Source of the DNA: Peromyscus leucopus
Lineage: Eukaryota > Chordata > Mammalia > Rodentia > Cricetidae
Assembly: GCF_004664715.2 (NCBI RefSeq)
Contig: NC_051075.1
Coordinates: 90,185,709-90,249,708, forward strand
Direction of reading: 5' to 3'
Length of the DNA: 64,000 nucleotides
The notes beneath the pieces were generated by a model. It was not told the DNA's origin and ran no database searches. It saw only the letters and a list, made by a program, of their open reading frames with translations. Below, in pieces: positions 23,535 to 34,736 of this stretch (the stretch's first letter is position 1; each line of letters starts with the position of its first letter). Both the position numbers and the translations under genes were made by a program.

Positions 23535-23781
23535 TTAAATATCATATTGTATTGTTGGAATGCAGAACCCAGGTAGCCTCCATCTTCCATTAGATATCAT
23601 TGTGTTGTGGGAAAACAAGATCCTAGTGGCCTCTGCCTTCATTTGAATATCATTGCATTGAGAAGTAGGATCCTGGTAGTCTCACATCCCTTAGGTATTA
23701 GTGTGTTGTGGGAAGGCTGTGTCCTGGGGACTGCCACTGTTCCTCAAGTATCATTACATGGGTGCATGTCTTGTCCCCCTT
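23535..23781. repeat. Degenerate 52-bp minisatellite, about 4.5 units
   Basis: Units start at 23535, 23590, 23643, 23691 and 23744 with the motif ttaRatatcattgTRttg, followed by a variable 'aagatcctagtggcctctgcc'-type half. Spacing is 55, 53, 48 and 53 bp. Units have diverged by substitutions and small indels. A partial copy may precede the first unit ('tagtggtggcctagagtg'). Confidence 0.8.
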
Positions 23782-24626
23782 TCAAAACATTCCAGTTTTC
23801 TGCTGGGTAAAACCGGCAAAGACATAAACAATGGTTTAAAATTTTTAAACTCTGTTGCATGAAGTGTGAGATGGAAACAGGGACTTTGTTATGTTTTGGA
23901 AACCCAGCAATTGTAAGGTTTTTAGAATATTATTGAAACAGAGTGCTGGACAATGACCCTGGCTTTCAGCATGCTAGGCTTGAAAATAATAGGACACGAT
24001 TGTCAATTAGAAGTGTTGGATGGACGAATAGGGCTGTCAGCCTAAATCACAGGTGAAGTTTTATTGATTTGAGATTCAATTCCACAGAAGTTGTAGCTAG
24101 GGGAAATGGCATAAAGCCTAGAAACCTATACTAGGGGACCAGAAATAAAGACACCATTGCACCCTCCTAACAGTACACGCTGCCTTGTTTAGATCAGGAA
24201 CAAGGCAGGTAATTATGTCATAGAGACTGTGACAAGCTGTCAATCAATCCTTAGGATAGCTTTAGATTCATTGTATGTAAATAAGTAAACAAGAATAAAA
24301 CCACCATTTATTCTCCTTTTTTAAGCTTAAAAGTGGAAATTAATAGTTTTAGGTCTTGTATAAACTCAGGGGTCTCAAATAAAACTTAAGCTAAAAATCC
24401 ACCTAAATTATAGCCATGGGAAAAATCCTTTCTTTCTCTGGAAGTGTGCTTTTTTTTTAAATCTATCCAAGAGAATAATTCTGATGTCCATCTCACTTGG
24501 TGCTGCTGTTAGTGGAAAAGTAATTGATATGTGTGAACATTTAACACACACACACAGTAGACAAATGTTTATTATGCTTTGGTCATTAATAAATAGTCTT
24601 GTTTATAAATTTTTGCTTTTATTTTG
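23782..24626. other. Unique AT-rich sequence
   Basis: I see nothing beyond a short (CA)n run near 24545. Confidence 0.5.
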
Positions 24627-24757
24627 TGTGTGTGCATATGTGCATGCAAGCACCCATGTGCCACAGCTCACACATAGAGGTCAGATTCAGTCCTCTCCTT
24701 TCCCCTGGCTTTTGGGGATCAAACTCAGGTTGTTAGGATTGGCAGTAAGTAAGGAAG
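24627..24757 (-). repeat. B3 SINE fragment
   Basis: The antisense B3 middle is visible: 'gtgtgtgcatatgtgcatgc', 'gaggtcagattcagtcctct', 'gggatcaaactcaggttgtt' and 'aggattggcagtaagtaa'. The head is missing. Confidence 0.75.
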
Positions 24758-25937
24758 AGGGATGATATCTTAATTCTAACATCTGTCAGCCAGTAGGGCA
24801 GAGAGCCCATGATGGGTAAGAAGTGAACAAAAGAGCCGGATAATTCACAAGCTGTGAGTTGTCACGAAAACATCTATTCCATCTGTGTTTCACCTTCAGG
24901 CCATTGCTATAAGCTGAATAATAAAGTAGAAAGACTAAGCTGGCCAATGGAGACCTGGGCAGTGGAGTTCTTGAATTTGCATGTTAGTTACAAGACAACA
25001 AAGATTCTCTTCTCAGCTGCCTACCTCATTTGATGGCGGTGGAAGACATGGGTCAATGATCTTAACCAGTTAAAACAAAGCTGGCAAACCAAAATATTTA
25101 TCAATTTAACCTTTTTCCATGACCTGGAATAATTAAAATCCATTCCAATTTCTCTCAAAATGGAACGAATGTCTTAGCCTTTATTTTTAATCAGTTCAGA
25201 GCTTTGCCTTTTGTCTCGGTGTTTTCTAGTTTTGTCCTGCACTGGACCCCGTATGCCTTTTGCTGGTTATGATTCACAGTCTGACTTTCCCAGGGAGTTG
25301 CAAGAGTCTGTTGTGAGGGATTTGCAAGTCTGCTGAAGCACAGGCTTCCACTGAAACCCTACATTGTCGTTTCTGTGCTTCCCTGCTCCTCGGCGATTAG
25401 GAGGTCCGGTGGGAGAGCCTTAGTGTTACTGTTTCTGAATCTGCAGGTGCCTGTGTGATACAATGACCTTATTCTGCTGGAGATTTGGATTTTTATTTTA
25501 TCCTTTAGCAATGTGTGCTAGAAACATATAAATTGTCTTAATAAAAATGCAATAATGTTTATTATAGAAATGAAAATATTTTTATGAAATCATGTTAACA
25601 ACAATAAACAATAAATAATTCCCAAAGGAATGAGGTGACTCTAGACAAGTGATCCCCATAACATATAACTATAGTTATAAATATATTTAAAATTCTGGCC
25701 CTCAGTGATTTCAGTAATGAGAAAAGCCCATCTCTTTGATTTAATATCAGGCTCAGTCCATGTGATGGCAGAATCTAGACACTCAGCTACCTTGGTGTAT
25801 ATCACAGTGAGTCATGGGTAAGCAGACCAGAAATTATCCATAAATATTACCTGGGTGAGCCCATGCTATCAGAGGGAAGACATTTGAACTTCAGTGGCTT
25901 TACTCTGGGAGGTATCCTAGCAAGAATATGAAAAGTG
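24758..25937. other. Repeat-free block, possible conserved noncoding DNA
   Basis: More than 1.1 kb has no repeat that I recognise and includes CpG-containing pieces ('cctcggcgattaggaggtcc', 'gatggcggtgg'). No exon signal pair was found. Conservation cannot be judged from one sequence. Confidence 0.4.
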
Positions 25938-26036
25938 CTCTCGCTCTCTCTGTCTCTCTCTCTGTCTCTCTCTCTGTCTCTCTCTCTGTCTCTCTCTCTC
26001 TTTGTCTCTCTCTCTCCCTAACCCTCTCTCTCTCTA
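25938..26036. repeat. (TCTCTCTG)n / CT-rich tract
   Basis: Repeated 'tctctctctctg' units grade into plain CT repeats and 'ccctaaccctctctctc'. Confidence 0.97.
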
Positions 26037-26599
26037 ACTCACTTTATCAACCTTTACTGTTTAATTAGAGTACTCCATTTTATTTTTTAATCAGCCAGAG
26101 TCCTAATTTTTAATCAACTTCTTTATTATGTTTTTTGTCCTTTGAGACCAGTTGCAGGAATTAGATATTCCCTGAGTATTAGAGAATAAATTGTGTTATG
26201 TCTTCCTCTATATCTAGTCTATACTTTTTAGCTTGCTTTAATTCATTAACTGTCTAATTCCATTTATCACATCTCTCAAAACTAACTCTCTGGTTCCCTT
26301 TCCTATCAGATTTTGACCCTGGTTTTGGTAGTTGTGAAGGAGGAAGAATACACTGAGGCTCATGTCACAGCAATGTAGTCTAGCATAGAGCATAGGGCCA
26401 GATTGACACAGGCCTGAACTCTTTGTAAAGTGGAATAATCTGAAAAATATAAAATATGGAGAAATGTGAATCTCAAATAATAATAAATTTTTAGAGACTT
26501 CTTTGGACTTTTGCTTATTCCAAATACCGTGATAATTTTATCAAAGTTCAACAATATAATTATACAGTTTGTTATTAGGTTAGCATGTATTAATTTAAA
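26037..26599. other. Unique AT-rich sequence
   Basis: I see no gene or recognisable repeat here. Confidence 0.5.
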
Positions 26600-26965
26600 A
26601 TTGGTTTCATGACATTTTCATACATGCGTAGAAGGTATTTCGAGCATATTTAACCCATCACCCTCTTCTGTTCCCCCTCATTTCCACTGATACCCTTTCT
26701 ATTACCAAATAACCTACTTTTCCTTTCTAGTCTTTTAAAAAGTTACCCAATGAGTTTCACTAGGGTTGTCTATAGGAGCATGGGTGGGCTTATTTACAGA
26801 AGCACCACTGGGGGGGAAAATGTCACTTCCCCTGCAACTACCACTAACTGCCTATACATCTCCAGGAAGAGGTGAGGCCTCTTGAGCACCTGCCCCATCT
26901 CCATAACAGAATACTAATAGACCCAACCTTATACAGATCTTATGCAGGACGTTGAAGTTCCAGAG
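26600..26965 (-). repeat. Rodent L1 (Lx-like) 3' end fragment
   Basis: Blocks in order are 'acattttcatacatgcgtag', 'catcaccctcttctgttccc', 'ccaatgagtttcactagggt', 'ggagcatgggtgg', 'aactaccactaactgcctat', 'ggtgaggcctcttgagcacc' and 'gatcttatgcagg'. They match the antisense Lx-type L1 3' UTR and pair with the copies at 11431 and 31527. Confidence 0.8.
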
Positions 26966-29164
26966 TACAGTGACTATATCAGCATTACTACCCCTTTCTT
27001 GTAGCTTATAATTTATAATTGTGTGTTTACATTTATTGTAAGTTGGTTGCTGGGCACTAAATATCTCTGGCTCCTTCACTGAGACCTCACACTTCCTTTT
27101 TATTGTAATTGTTTCTGCATATACAAGTTTTCTTTAAGAGTGTTCAATCTAACTAGTGTAGGAGCCAAGAAAAATGCAAGTATCTCCCCATTAACAAGGG
27201 AAATAGTTTTGTTCTTGAACAGGTCATGAGTGGCTTACTTTTGTGCTTACAGTTATGGATTAATCTATAACTATAATTTTAAAATATAATTTATAAATAG
27301 TAATTTATAAATATAAATACTATAACCCTAACAAATTTGTTAAATTCAAGATCAGGGAAAAAAATTAAGAATTTTACAGAGTAGAGTTCCATGGTTAAAT
27401 TTGAAATTAAAAAGAATATCAATGAAAGCTTTTTAAAACCATATTCTATGGGATTAATTTTCAATAAGTCAAACATTGGGAAAATATGAATGAGTCTTAC
27501 AATATGTAGCAAGTGCTTTGTCTAATCAACATGGGCTACCAAGAATCAGTAAAAGTTGTCACAGAATAAGGGGCCCACCCAGTGGATACCACAGTGGAGC
27601 AGATGGGAAGCAAATGTCTGCACTCACCACAGACTGTGATGGCAGAAAGGCTGGAAGCCACAGAGACCTTTGCAGTCAGCCTAGACAGTGAACAAGGAGA
27701 ACCTGGTAGAGGACATCAAAAGAGTAGGCATTTGCTCAAAAAATCTCAGCATAGTTGAAAATGATCTTTTCTAAAAATCCCCAAAGAATGATTAGGAGAC
27801 CTTATCTGGTTAAAAGCTTTGATGGACAGCTCACAAGCTTGCTAGATGGGAATGTATCTAATATCCACACACTTAATGTCTTCTTAGCTATTTTGAGTTT
27901 AGACACTAATGAATTATCAACAGATTTCACAATTCTTGGTCTTTATTTTTTTATGGGTAAAAGTTATCCTTATCTGTTTGTTTATTAATGGAGTAGTTAC
28001 CCATTACCAGCCACTTTTTTTTCCTTGCTTTCATTAATCCCAGTAGCTAGTCAGTTGACTAATAGAGTTTTGGGGTATATTCTTTGTGAACAGTAGTTGG
28101 TCCACACGGTACTTAGAAATGCAACTCAATACAGTTAACTGGGCTACCTCTCCACCCTCTTCACCTGCCTTCTGTCCCCTCCTCCACTCTCCTTGCTTGT
28201 GAAAATGGTATTTCAGAGAGTTAGGGCTTCATCCTTTCTGCTGTCACTTCTCAGAGCAGTTTCTGGCACACACTCTGTTTCCCAACCGCTACACATACCA
28301 CAGTCCCGTGCTTATGGGACTCATCTTCTCTGCATGGAAAGATGATATCAAGTTCCCTGCTCACTCTCATAGCAGCTGCTGCTTTTTCCTCAGGGAAGAT
28401 TTCACAGTTTCACTCTGTATGTTTATGTGATAATCTGTTTGCTAGCCATCTCCTCTCCCATAAAATTAGTTTTCCTATCAATGAGGATCATACCCTTGTA
28501 TTTTAATCACTGTATTCCTCCTATACCTGGCTTGATACACAGACTGTAACAGGAGCAAGACAAATACTCTTTTAAAAAAATTTTAATGGTACTAGAATGC
28601 ATTCCTGTTTCTTTTAGATAAGACCATGCTGTCAAATATCTGTTTAAAAACAAACAACTACCTGTCTCTGTTTTGATATCCATATCTGATAACCACTTAA
28701 TAGAGTTCAGGTGACAAGCATTTATACATGAAAAAATATAGATGTTAATGGACTAGAAAGACTTTTTAATAATGGAATTCTCAGACAGACTATCACGGGA
28801 TATTACAGAGAAAATGGGAAAAACAAAATCATTTTGCTCATAGTACATGGATATTATCAGCATCAAGGGTTATATCTGGTGAAGGGTAAATTCTACTAAT
28901 ATATAAGCAGTACAAAGGCAATAGAAATATTTTCTGGCTTTTAGTAATGCCATCATTATTATAAGTACAGCAAAGAGACTGTCAAATGTCCCTTTTATAT
29001 TAAAAAATATTGGTAATGGTTTATTTGGTCTGCACTTTCCCTGAAATGTCTTAGTTTTTTTCTGAGGAAAAACCATCATTCATTGAAATAGGCTACAAGT
29101 CTTTGTTTTAATGTGCATTTTGTACATTAAACTATGTTAGATTGGTGATACTTTGAATGCATAA
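26966..29164. other. Unique AT-rich sequence, no gene recognised
   Basis: About 2.2 kb shows no repeat I can name and no exon signal. A small AT-rich palindromic patch ('tataatttataaatagtaat') lies near 27288. Open frames here are chance products of AT-rich sequence. Confidence 0.45.
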
Positions 29165-29622
29165 TGTAGATGTAACCAACCATCTTATTAAATAAGAAAC
29201 ACAGAACCAATGCAAAGAAGAAAGCCAAGAGATCAGAGATAAGAGCCTTACCCACCTGCTGCAGCTAGCCAAGAAACCTCTCTGAAAGGGCCTATTTCCT
29301 GTGTGTTTGTCTTTATATAGTCTTTCTGTTCTGCCTTCTCATTGATTGTAAACCCAAACACATGATGGCTTCGTCACTGCCTGTTTGTACAGCCCTCCAG
29401 GTCTTCTATGGTATTGAGATTAAAGGCGTGTGTCTCCAATGCTGGCTGTATCCTTGACCACACAGAAATCTACCTAGCTCTTCTACCAAGTGCTGGGATT
29501 AAAGGTGTGTGCCACGAATGCCCAGCTCTGCTATGGCTTGCTATTAGCTCTGACCCCCAAGCAACTTTATTTATTAACATACAAATAAAATCACATTTCA
29601 GTACAAATAAAACACCACCATA
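29165..29622 (-). repeat. Solo LTR carrying B1-like modules
   Basis: This is a 458-bp minus-strand relative of the LTR at 62733-63154. On + it starts tgtagatgtaaccaaccatc and ends 'aaacaccaccata'. Flanks gcataa (29159-29164) and gcatgt (29623-29628) share four bases and may be a decayed 6-bp duplication. Two B1-like stretches ('gattaaaggcgtgtgtct', 'gtgctgggattaaaggtgtg') lie inside. A TATA-like tttatata lies at about 29312-29319 (antisense). Confidence 0.85.
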
Positions 29623-29713
29623 GCATGTTCTATCAGTGATTGCCCATGAATACCTCAGGTGATCCCCAATTTTCCCACAAATACCTGATAAACAAATGAT
29701 TAATAAGCTAAAG

Positions 29714-29930
29714 CCAGGGTGGAGAGATGGCTCAGCAGTTAAGAGCACTTGCTGCTCTTACAGAGGACCCAAGGTTGATTTCCAGCATACTTGTCCAACA
29801 GTTCATAACTACACGGGACTACGGATCCTGGGGGATCTGACACCCTCTGCATTCCTCTACTTGAACTACACAAATGTGCACATTCCCACAAACTCACATG
29901 CACATAATTAAAAATAAAATTTTAAAAATA
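29714..29930 (+). repeat. B2 SINE
   Basis: The head 'ggtggagagatggctcagca', box 'gagcacttgctgctctta', 'ggatctgacaccctctgc' and A-rich tail 'aaaaataaaattttaaaa' are all present. Confidence 0.92.
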
Positions 29931-30269
29931 AGTTAAACAACTAGGAGCTGGTGGCACAGCTCAGTGGCAGTGTGCTTTAACTCCACGATGAATGCAAGAG
30001 TTTTAGGTCCATAGTGGTTAGTCTAAAATCAATGGCAGTAGCTTACTTGCCCCCCACATATATAAACATGGTTAGCCAAAACTTGCAATCCTGAGTTGAG
30101 TCTCGCTGATGCAAAGGAGTCTTCTTTTCCAGAGCTCTTGTGTCAGAGGTTACTGAAGACAAGGCATTGTTCTTCCAACAACTACTTTGACAACCCATGT
30201 CAGTTGAGAAATTAAACAGTCAACAGTTTTCCTTTATTACTCATTTTAATTTTCCAAGGTTGGGTTTAT
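29931..30269. other. Possible ID-like fragment in unique sequence
   Basis: The piece 'ggagctggtggcacagctca' with 'gtggcagtgtgcttt' (about 29944-29980) resembles the tRNA-like ID head, but it is short and unsupported by the rest. Confidence 0.35.
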
Positions 30270-30449
30270 TTTTAATGATGTGGGGGGGCACATAAGTGCA
30301 GGGTCCTACAGAGGCCAGAAGCATCAGACCCCATATAACTGGAGTTATAGATGGTTATGAGCAACTGATGTGGGTGTTAAGAATCCAACCTGGGTCCTCT
30401 GTTAAGAACAGCTCATGTTCTTAACTGCTGAGCTGTCCTTTCAGACCCA
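30270..30449 (-). repeat. B3 SINE
   Basis: Antisense B3 blocks 'acagaggccagaagcatcag', 'aactggagttatagatggtt', 'aactgatgtgggtgttaaga' and 'ttcttaactgctgagctgtc' lie in order. The 'tgatgtgggtg' phrase separates B3 from B2. Confidence 0.88.
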
Positions 30450-31526
30450 TTTATTTTTAAATTATATCCGAGGGCATCTTGGTTGGTAAGTTGGGAAACT
30501 CTTAGATCATATCTCTCCATCAGCATTTTTCCTTGAATGGAGTTCTAAGTTGCTAATAAAAGCAAATATTACTTTCTTAATACCCAGACCAATGCATTTA
30601 TGCTTCATGTGGAATTCTCTGGAAAAACTAATGTTGAAGGAGTAGCTTAGAGGCCTAAGTGGATCTCCACCTGCCTTTCTGTAAAGCCTATAAATATTAT
30701 CATCACACTATGTCTTTTTTGGCTTCAGTGGACTGTTAACTTGGGTTCCTAAAAATATGGAGGATGACGGAACAGACTGTGTAGGACTTGAATTCACTAA
30801 ATCAACAGTTTCCGTGAAGTGCAAATAAGGGGAAAGAAGGATAGAAAGTGCAGGGGAAACACCATTCCATGGTGCTACAACCACTACATGAGCGCCATGG
30901 CATCTGGTCTAGAAGGAGGTCAGGCTGTTGTAATAGAGCTAGCCTTCCACATTGAACTGGACCAATTGGACTAGTCTATCCTCAGTAGAGGAATGAAGAT
31001 GGATGTGAACAGAGAGAGGGGCGCAGGACATGGAGGTTTGTCCTCACAGATGTTGTTGTGGTTCAGTGACTTTTGCCATCTCCAGGGAAACATGTGGAAG
31101 CCAACAGCAAGGGTCAGCCATCTCTATAGTGACTCAGCCCTGCTCTACCATGCAAACTCCTGAGCAGGGCTACCTACCTAATCAGAGTTCATAGGACATG
31201 GCAAAGAACTGTCATGATCACACATGACATGATCACTTATTGACCCATTATGGACAGGAAAATAACAAAACTCACCACCCCCTGTAATTTTCTTGAACAG
31301 AGAGCACATTTAGTGCCTGAAATAATGAAGCTCATATACTGAACTCTGTTTTCTTACCCCTTACTTAGCAAACCTCTTCTTAACACTTAGTGTACACTTA
31401 AAAAAATTGTTTTTATGGTATATACCTTCATTCCAACCTCATGGAATAAAATCAGTGTGTCCTAAAATGAATCTGGAGGGATATACAATACAAACTATTT
31501 TTAGCCATAATACTTTTGAAATATAT
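30450..31526. other. Unique sequence, no gene recognised
   Basis: I see no repeat. The part around 30830-31200 is somewhat GC-richer, but no splice-bounded open frame was found. Confidence 0.45.
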
Positions 31527-31790
31527 TTTTAATTTATTCTTTGAGAATTTCATACATGCATACAATGCATTTTTATGGTATCTGCCTGCTTCTTTCCAAT
31601 TCAACTCTCCTAGGCCCCTCCTTGTCTCTTCCCCAAATTCATGTCTTTTTTTTTAACCCATTGAGTCCTACTAGTGATGCCCATGTGTGCATGATCTGAG
31701 TAATCCATAGAAATATGGGCAACCTACTAGGGTACATATTGCTCAAAAAAATAGACTCTCTTTCCCTCAATATCTATCATTTAGTTCTGT
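31527..31790 (-). repeat. Rodent L1 (Lx-like) 3' end fragment
   Basis: The antisense 3' terminus 'aatttattctttgagaattt', 'catacatgcatacaatgc' is followed by 'aacccattgagtcctactag' and 'aaatagactctctttccctc'. It is the least diverged of the three Lx-like ends at its terminus. Confidence 0.8.
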
Positions 31791-32478
31791 GCTGTTTTAT
31801 TTCTCTGGTAGGTAAGCTAAGCGTTTCCATAATGCATAGATCTATATTTTCACTTTCAATCTACAAATTGACCATGAGTCAGTGGCTTCTGGAAGACATA
31901 AGAAAATTCTATTGAAGTTTCTGGGTTTATTATCACCTATCAAATATTAAATTATATCCCTTTTTACATTATACCTTGTGGAGTTTAGAGAGGTGCCTAA
32001 TCATGGTGCCATCACCACAGACATCTCTCCTAGTCATGCTTCTATAAATATTAGATAACAATATATGAGGTAAGAACATGGCTTAAAAGACTTAAGGCAT
32101 TTATCAGAAAGTTCTTAAAGATCAAGATAGAATTCTAATAACTTACATCCCTATAAGACCAAAGAGGAGAAAAAAATTAGCTTGTAAAACGTTGTCATGA
32201 AAATCTGACATTGGAGAATAAACTTAATATAATAAAGTAGTAGTTTAAAAACACAACTTTAGGACAGAGATGTCAGATTGAAAATTAAGGTTTGGGTTTG
32301 CCACATGGTTCTGATTTCCATGGTACTTTGTGGAGCACAGAGATGGATTGTTTGTAGAAGGCAACTTGTAATTCTGCAGATAAGTCACAAGGGTCTCCAG
32401 CAGCAACCAGGTTAAGATGAAGATAGTTTAGTATTCTCTGTCATGCAATCTTTGGTAGCACCAAAATCAACATTCTAC
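31791..32478. other. Unique AT-rich sequence
   Basis: I see no gene or recognisable repeat here. Confidence 0.5.
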
Positions 32479-33002
32479 TGAGGTGGTATTGTGTCCCCAA
32501 AAATATTGTGCATGTTAATAAACTTATCTGGGTTCAGAGACAGAACAGCCACAATATTAAACATAGAGGATAGGCAGTGGTAGCACACGCCTTTAATCCT
32601 AGCATTCCAGAGGCAGAAATCCATGTGTTCAAGGATACAGCCAGGCATGGTGACTCACGCCTTTAATCCCAGGGAGTGGTGGTAGAAAGCAGAAAGGTTT
32701 AGAAGGTGTGAGGACCAGAAACTAGAAGCATTTGGCTGGTTAAGCATTTGGCTGGTTAAGCATCTGGCTGGTTAAGCATCTGGCTGGTTAAGCTTTCAGG
32801 TTTTGAGCAGCACAGTTCAGCTGAGAGCCATTCTGATACGAGGACACAGAGGCTTCCAGTCTGAGAAAACAAGATCAGGTGAGAAGTTGGCCAGGTGAGG
32901 TTAGCTGTGGCTTGTACTGCCTCTCTGATCTTCTAATGTTCACCCTAGTAACTGACCTCAGGTTTGATTATATTAATAAGAACTTTTAAGATTCCTGCTA
33001 CA
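32479..33002 (+). repeat. Solo LTR with B1-like modules and a U3 tandem repeat
   Basis: The 524-bp element starts tgaggtggtattgtgtcccc and ends 'agattcctgctaca'. The heptamer attctac occurs immediately on both sides (32472-32478 and 33003-33009). Inside are two B1-like segments ('agcacacgcctttaatccta', 'tgactcacgcctttaatccc') and four 16-bp repeats. The end 'attaataagaacttttaaga' matches the counterpart in the LTR at 62733, so both belong to one superfamily. Confidence 0.88.
32728..32791 (+). repeat. 16-bp tandem repeat x4 inside an LTR
   Basis: Four units of gcatttggctggttaa occur; the last two carry one T-to-C change (gcatctgg). They lie in the middle of the solo LTR, in what would be U3 or its border. 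Confidence 0.95.
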
Positions 33003-33616
33003 ATTCTACTGTCCTTACACCTAGAAATCTGCACACATGAAGTGCCTCAAAGGCACACCAGGTGATAGTCTTAAAGTAACTATATTTGACAATGTTAACA
33101 TACATTTTAGGTTGCCAGTACATATATCAAGGAAACTGATTCTGGCTGCAGCATTATTAGGTCACATTATTCCTATAAATACATAGAGAGATAACCACTC
33201 ACCCCAGACAGGGAACTGATGGCAGGCCAAAGTAATGATACCACTCATGTCCAATTGGTGAACAAATGACTTTTATTAGAGTTCCTTTCAGTAGTGTATA
33301 TGAAGGGTTACTTGTAGACGTAGACATGACTCAAATTCAGCTCTGTAACCAAAGCCCACCTCAACATGGGTGATGGGCCAAAACAGCTAGAAACCTGGAA
33401 CACACTGCCCAACTTGCAGGCAGCTCCATGGATTGGAAAGTGTCTTTTTTAAGTGCATTGGCTGGCCTGAGTCCCCTTTGGCCAGGTCAGTTTGTCTGGA
33501 GTTGTCACTCATCAGTCTTTACTGCATATAGGAGCTTGAGGAGGGAGGAGTCTAGTGTAGCTTATCAGTTTCAGAGACTTCCTGAAGCTATTTGAATTGT
33601 TTACTTTCTAAATTTT
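33003..33616. other. Unique sequence
   Basis: I see no gene or recognisable repeat here. Confidence 0.5.
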
Positions 33617-33777
33617 TTATTTATTTCTTCGTTTGCTGAGACAGGGTTTCTATGTGTGTAGTCCTAGCTGCCCTGGAACTCACTCTGTAGACAAGGCTGT
33701 CCTCAAACTCACAGAGATCTGCCTGCCTCTGTCTCCCAAGTGCTGGGATTAAAGACATGAACCACCGCCACCTGGCC
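33617..33777 (-). repeat. B1 SINE with 15-bp target duplication
   Basis: The antisense B1 carries 'tgagacagggtttctatgtg', 'ctgccctggaactcactctg' and 'ccaagtgctgggattaaaga'. Flanks tactttctaaatttt (33602-33616) and tacttcctaaatttt (33778-33792) differ at one base, a good target duplication. Confidence 0.93.
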
Positions 33778-33835
33778 TACTTCCTAAATTTTAAGGAGCT
33801 TCCATGAAACATGGAATATTTACCTCCCTTCAGAG

Positions 33836-34036
33836 CATGTTTCCAAGTCTGTAGGTCATGACCCCCTTGGAGTCACATATCAGATATCCTGCATATCAGA
33901 TATTTACATTAAGACTCATAACAGCAGCAAAATTACAGTTATGAAGCAGCAATGAAATAATTTTATGGTTGTGGGTCACCACAACATAAGGAACTGTATT
34001 AAAGTGTGGCAGCATCAAAAAGGTTGAGGACCAGTG
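33836..34036 (-). mobile_element. URR1-like non-autonomous hAT DNA transposon
   Basis: About 201 bp matches the rodent URR1 repeat: 'cagatatcctgcatatcaga', 'tatttacattaagactcata', 'aattttatggttgtgggtca' and 'aaggttgaggaccagtg'. The right terminus, read in reverse, begins cactggtcctcaacc, typical of hAT-Charlie ends. The 8-mers cttcagag (33828-33835) and ctttagag (34037-34044) match at 7 of 8, as expected for a hAT target duplication. There is no transposase; movement would need one supplied elsewhere. Confidence 0.9.
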
Positions 34037-34044
34037 CTTTAGAG

Positions 34045-34647
34045 CATCCTGGGACTTATCCTGTTTCTCTCAAAGATGGAAGGTTGTATCTTGGAGGAAA
34101 TTACTATATGATGGTTCGTTGCTGTTGTCACTACCCAGGGTGCTGCCCTTGGCAGTGTACTCAGTAAATTTTCTTTCTCTTCTAAACTCTTGACAAGTGA
34201 ATTCTTTCACTACCTGCCAGTCCCTGCACCAACAAAAGATGAGGTTGATCCTGGAGAAACAGTTCTATAAAACTCTACCAACACTAGCCTGCTGGTAATG
34301 GTAAAAAATACTTTCTGGAAATAGGAGATGCACTGTTTGCCCAAACTCAGTCGTTCAGTCATTGGTACATGAAATTATCCTTTTCAAAATACCTGGAAAT
34401 ATAGTAATGAGTATTTTTAAGCCACTCTTGGAAAGACTGCATTCAGCCTTACACATAAATTTAAGTAAATGTATATAATTAAGTAAAATATATATTATAT
34501 AAATATAGATATGTATATTTTCCAGGTAAAATTAGATATAACAAGACCCATCCTTTTTAGCTATGGCTTATACATTTATTGATTCAACTGAGCACAGGCT
34601 GAAAATATTCTAGAGAAAAATGTATCTGTACTTAACCACATGCAGGC
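34045..34647. other. Unique AT-rich sequence
   Basis: I see nothing apart from a short AT-dinucleotide patch near 34480-34515. Confidence 0.5.
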
Positions 34648-34736
34648 TTTCTTTTTCTTTATCTCCTTTCTTTCTCTTCCTCCCTCCCTCCCTTCCTTCC
34701 TTTTTCTTCCATCCTCTCTTCCTTCCTTTCTTTCCT
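34648..34736. repeat. Polypyrimidine tract (CTTT/CCTT)n
   Basis: Almost pure C/T over about 90 bp with 'ctccctccctcccttccttc' in the centre. The open frames on both strands over it are compositional artefacts. Confidence 0.95.

Noticed and set aside
26010..26030. Telomere-like ccctaaccc
   Set aside because: A single short match inside a CT-rich simple repeat, not a TTAGGG array.
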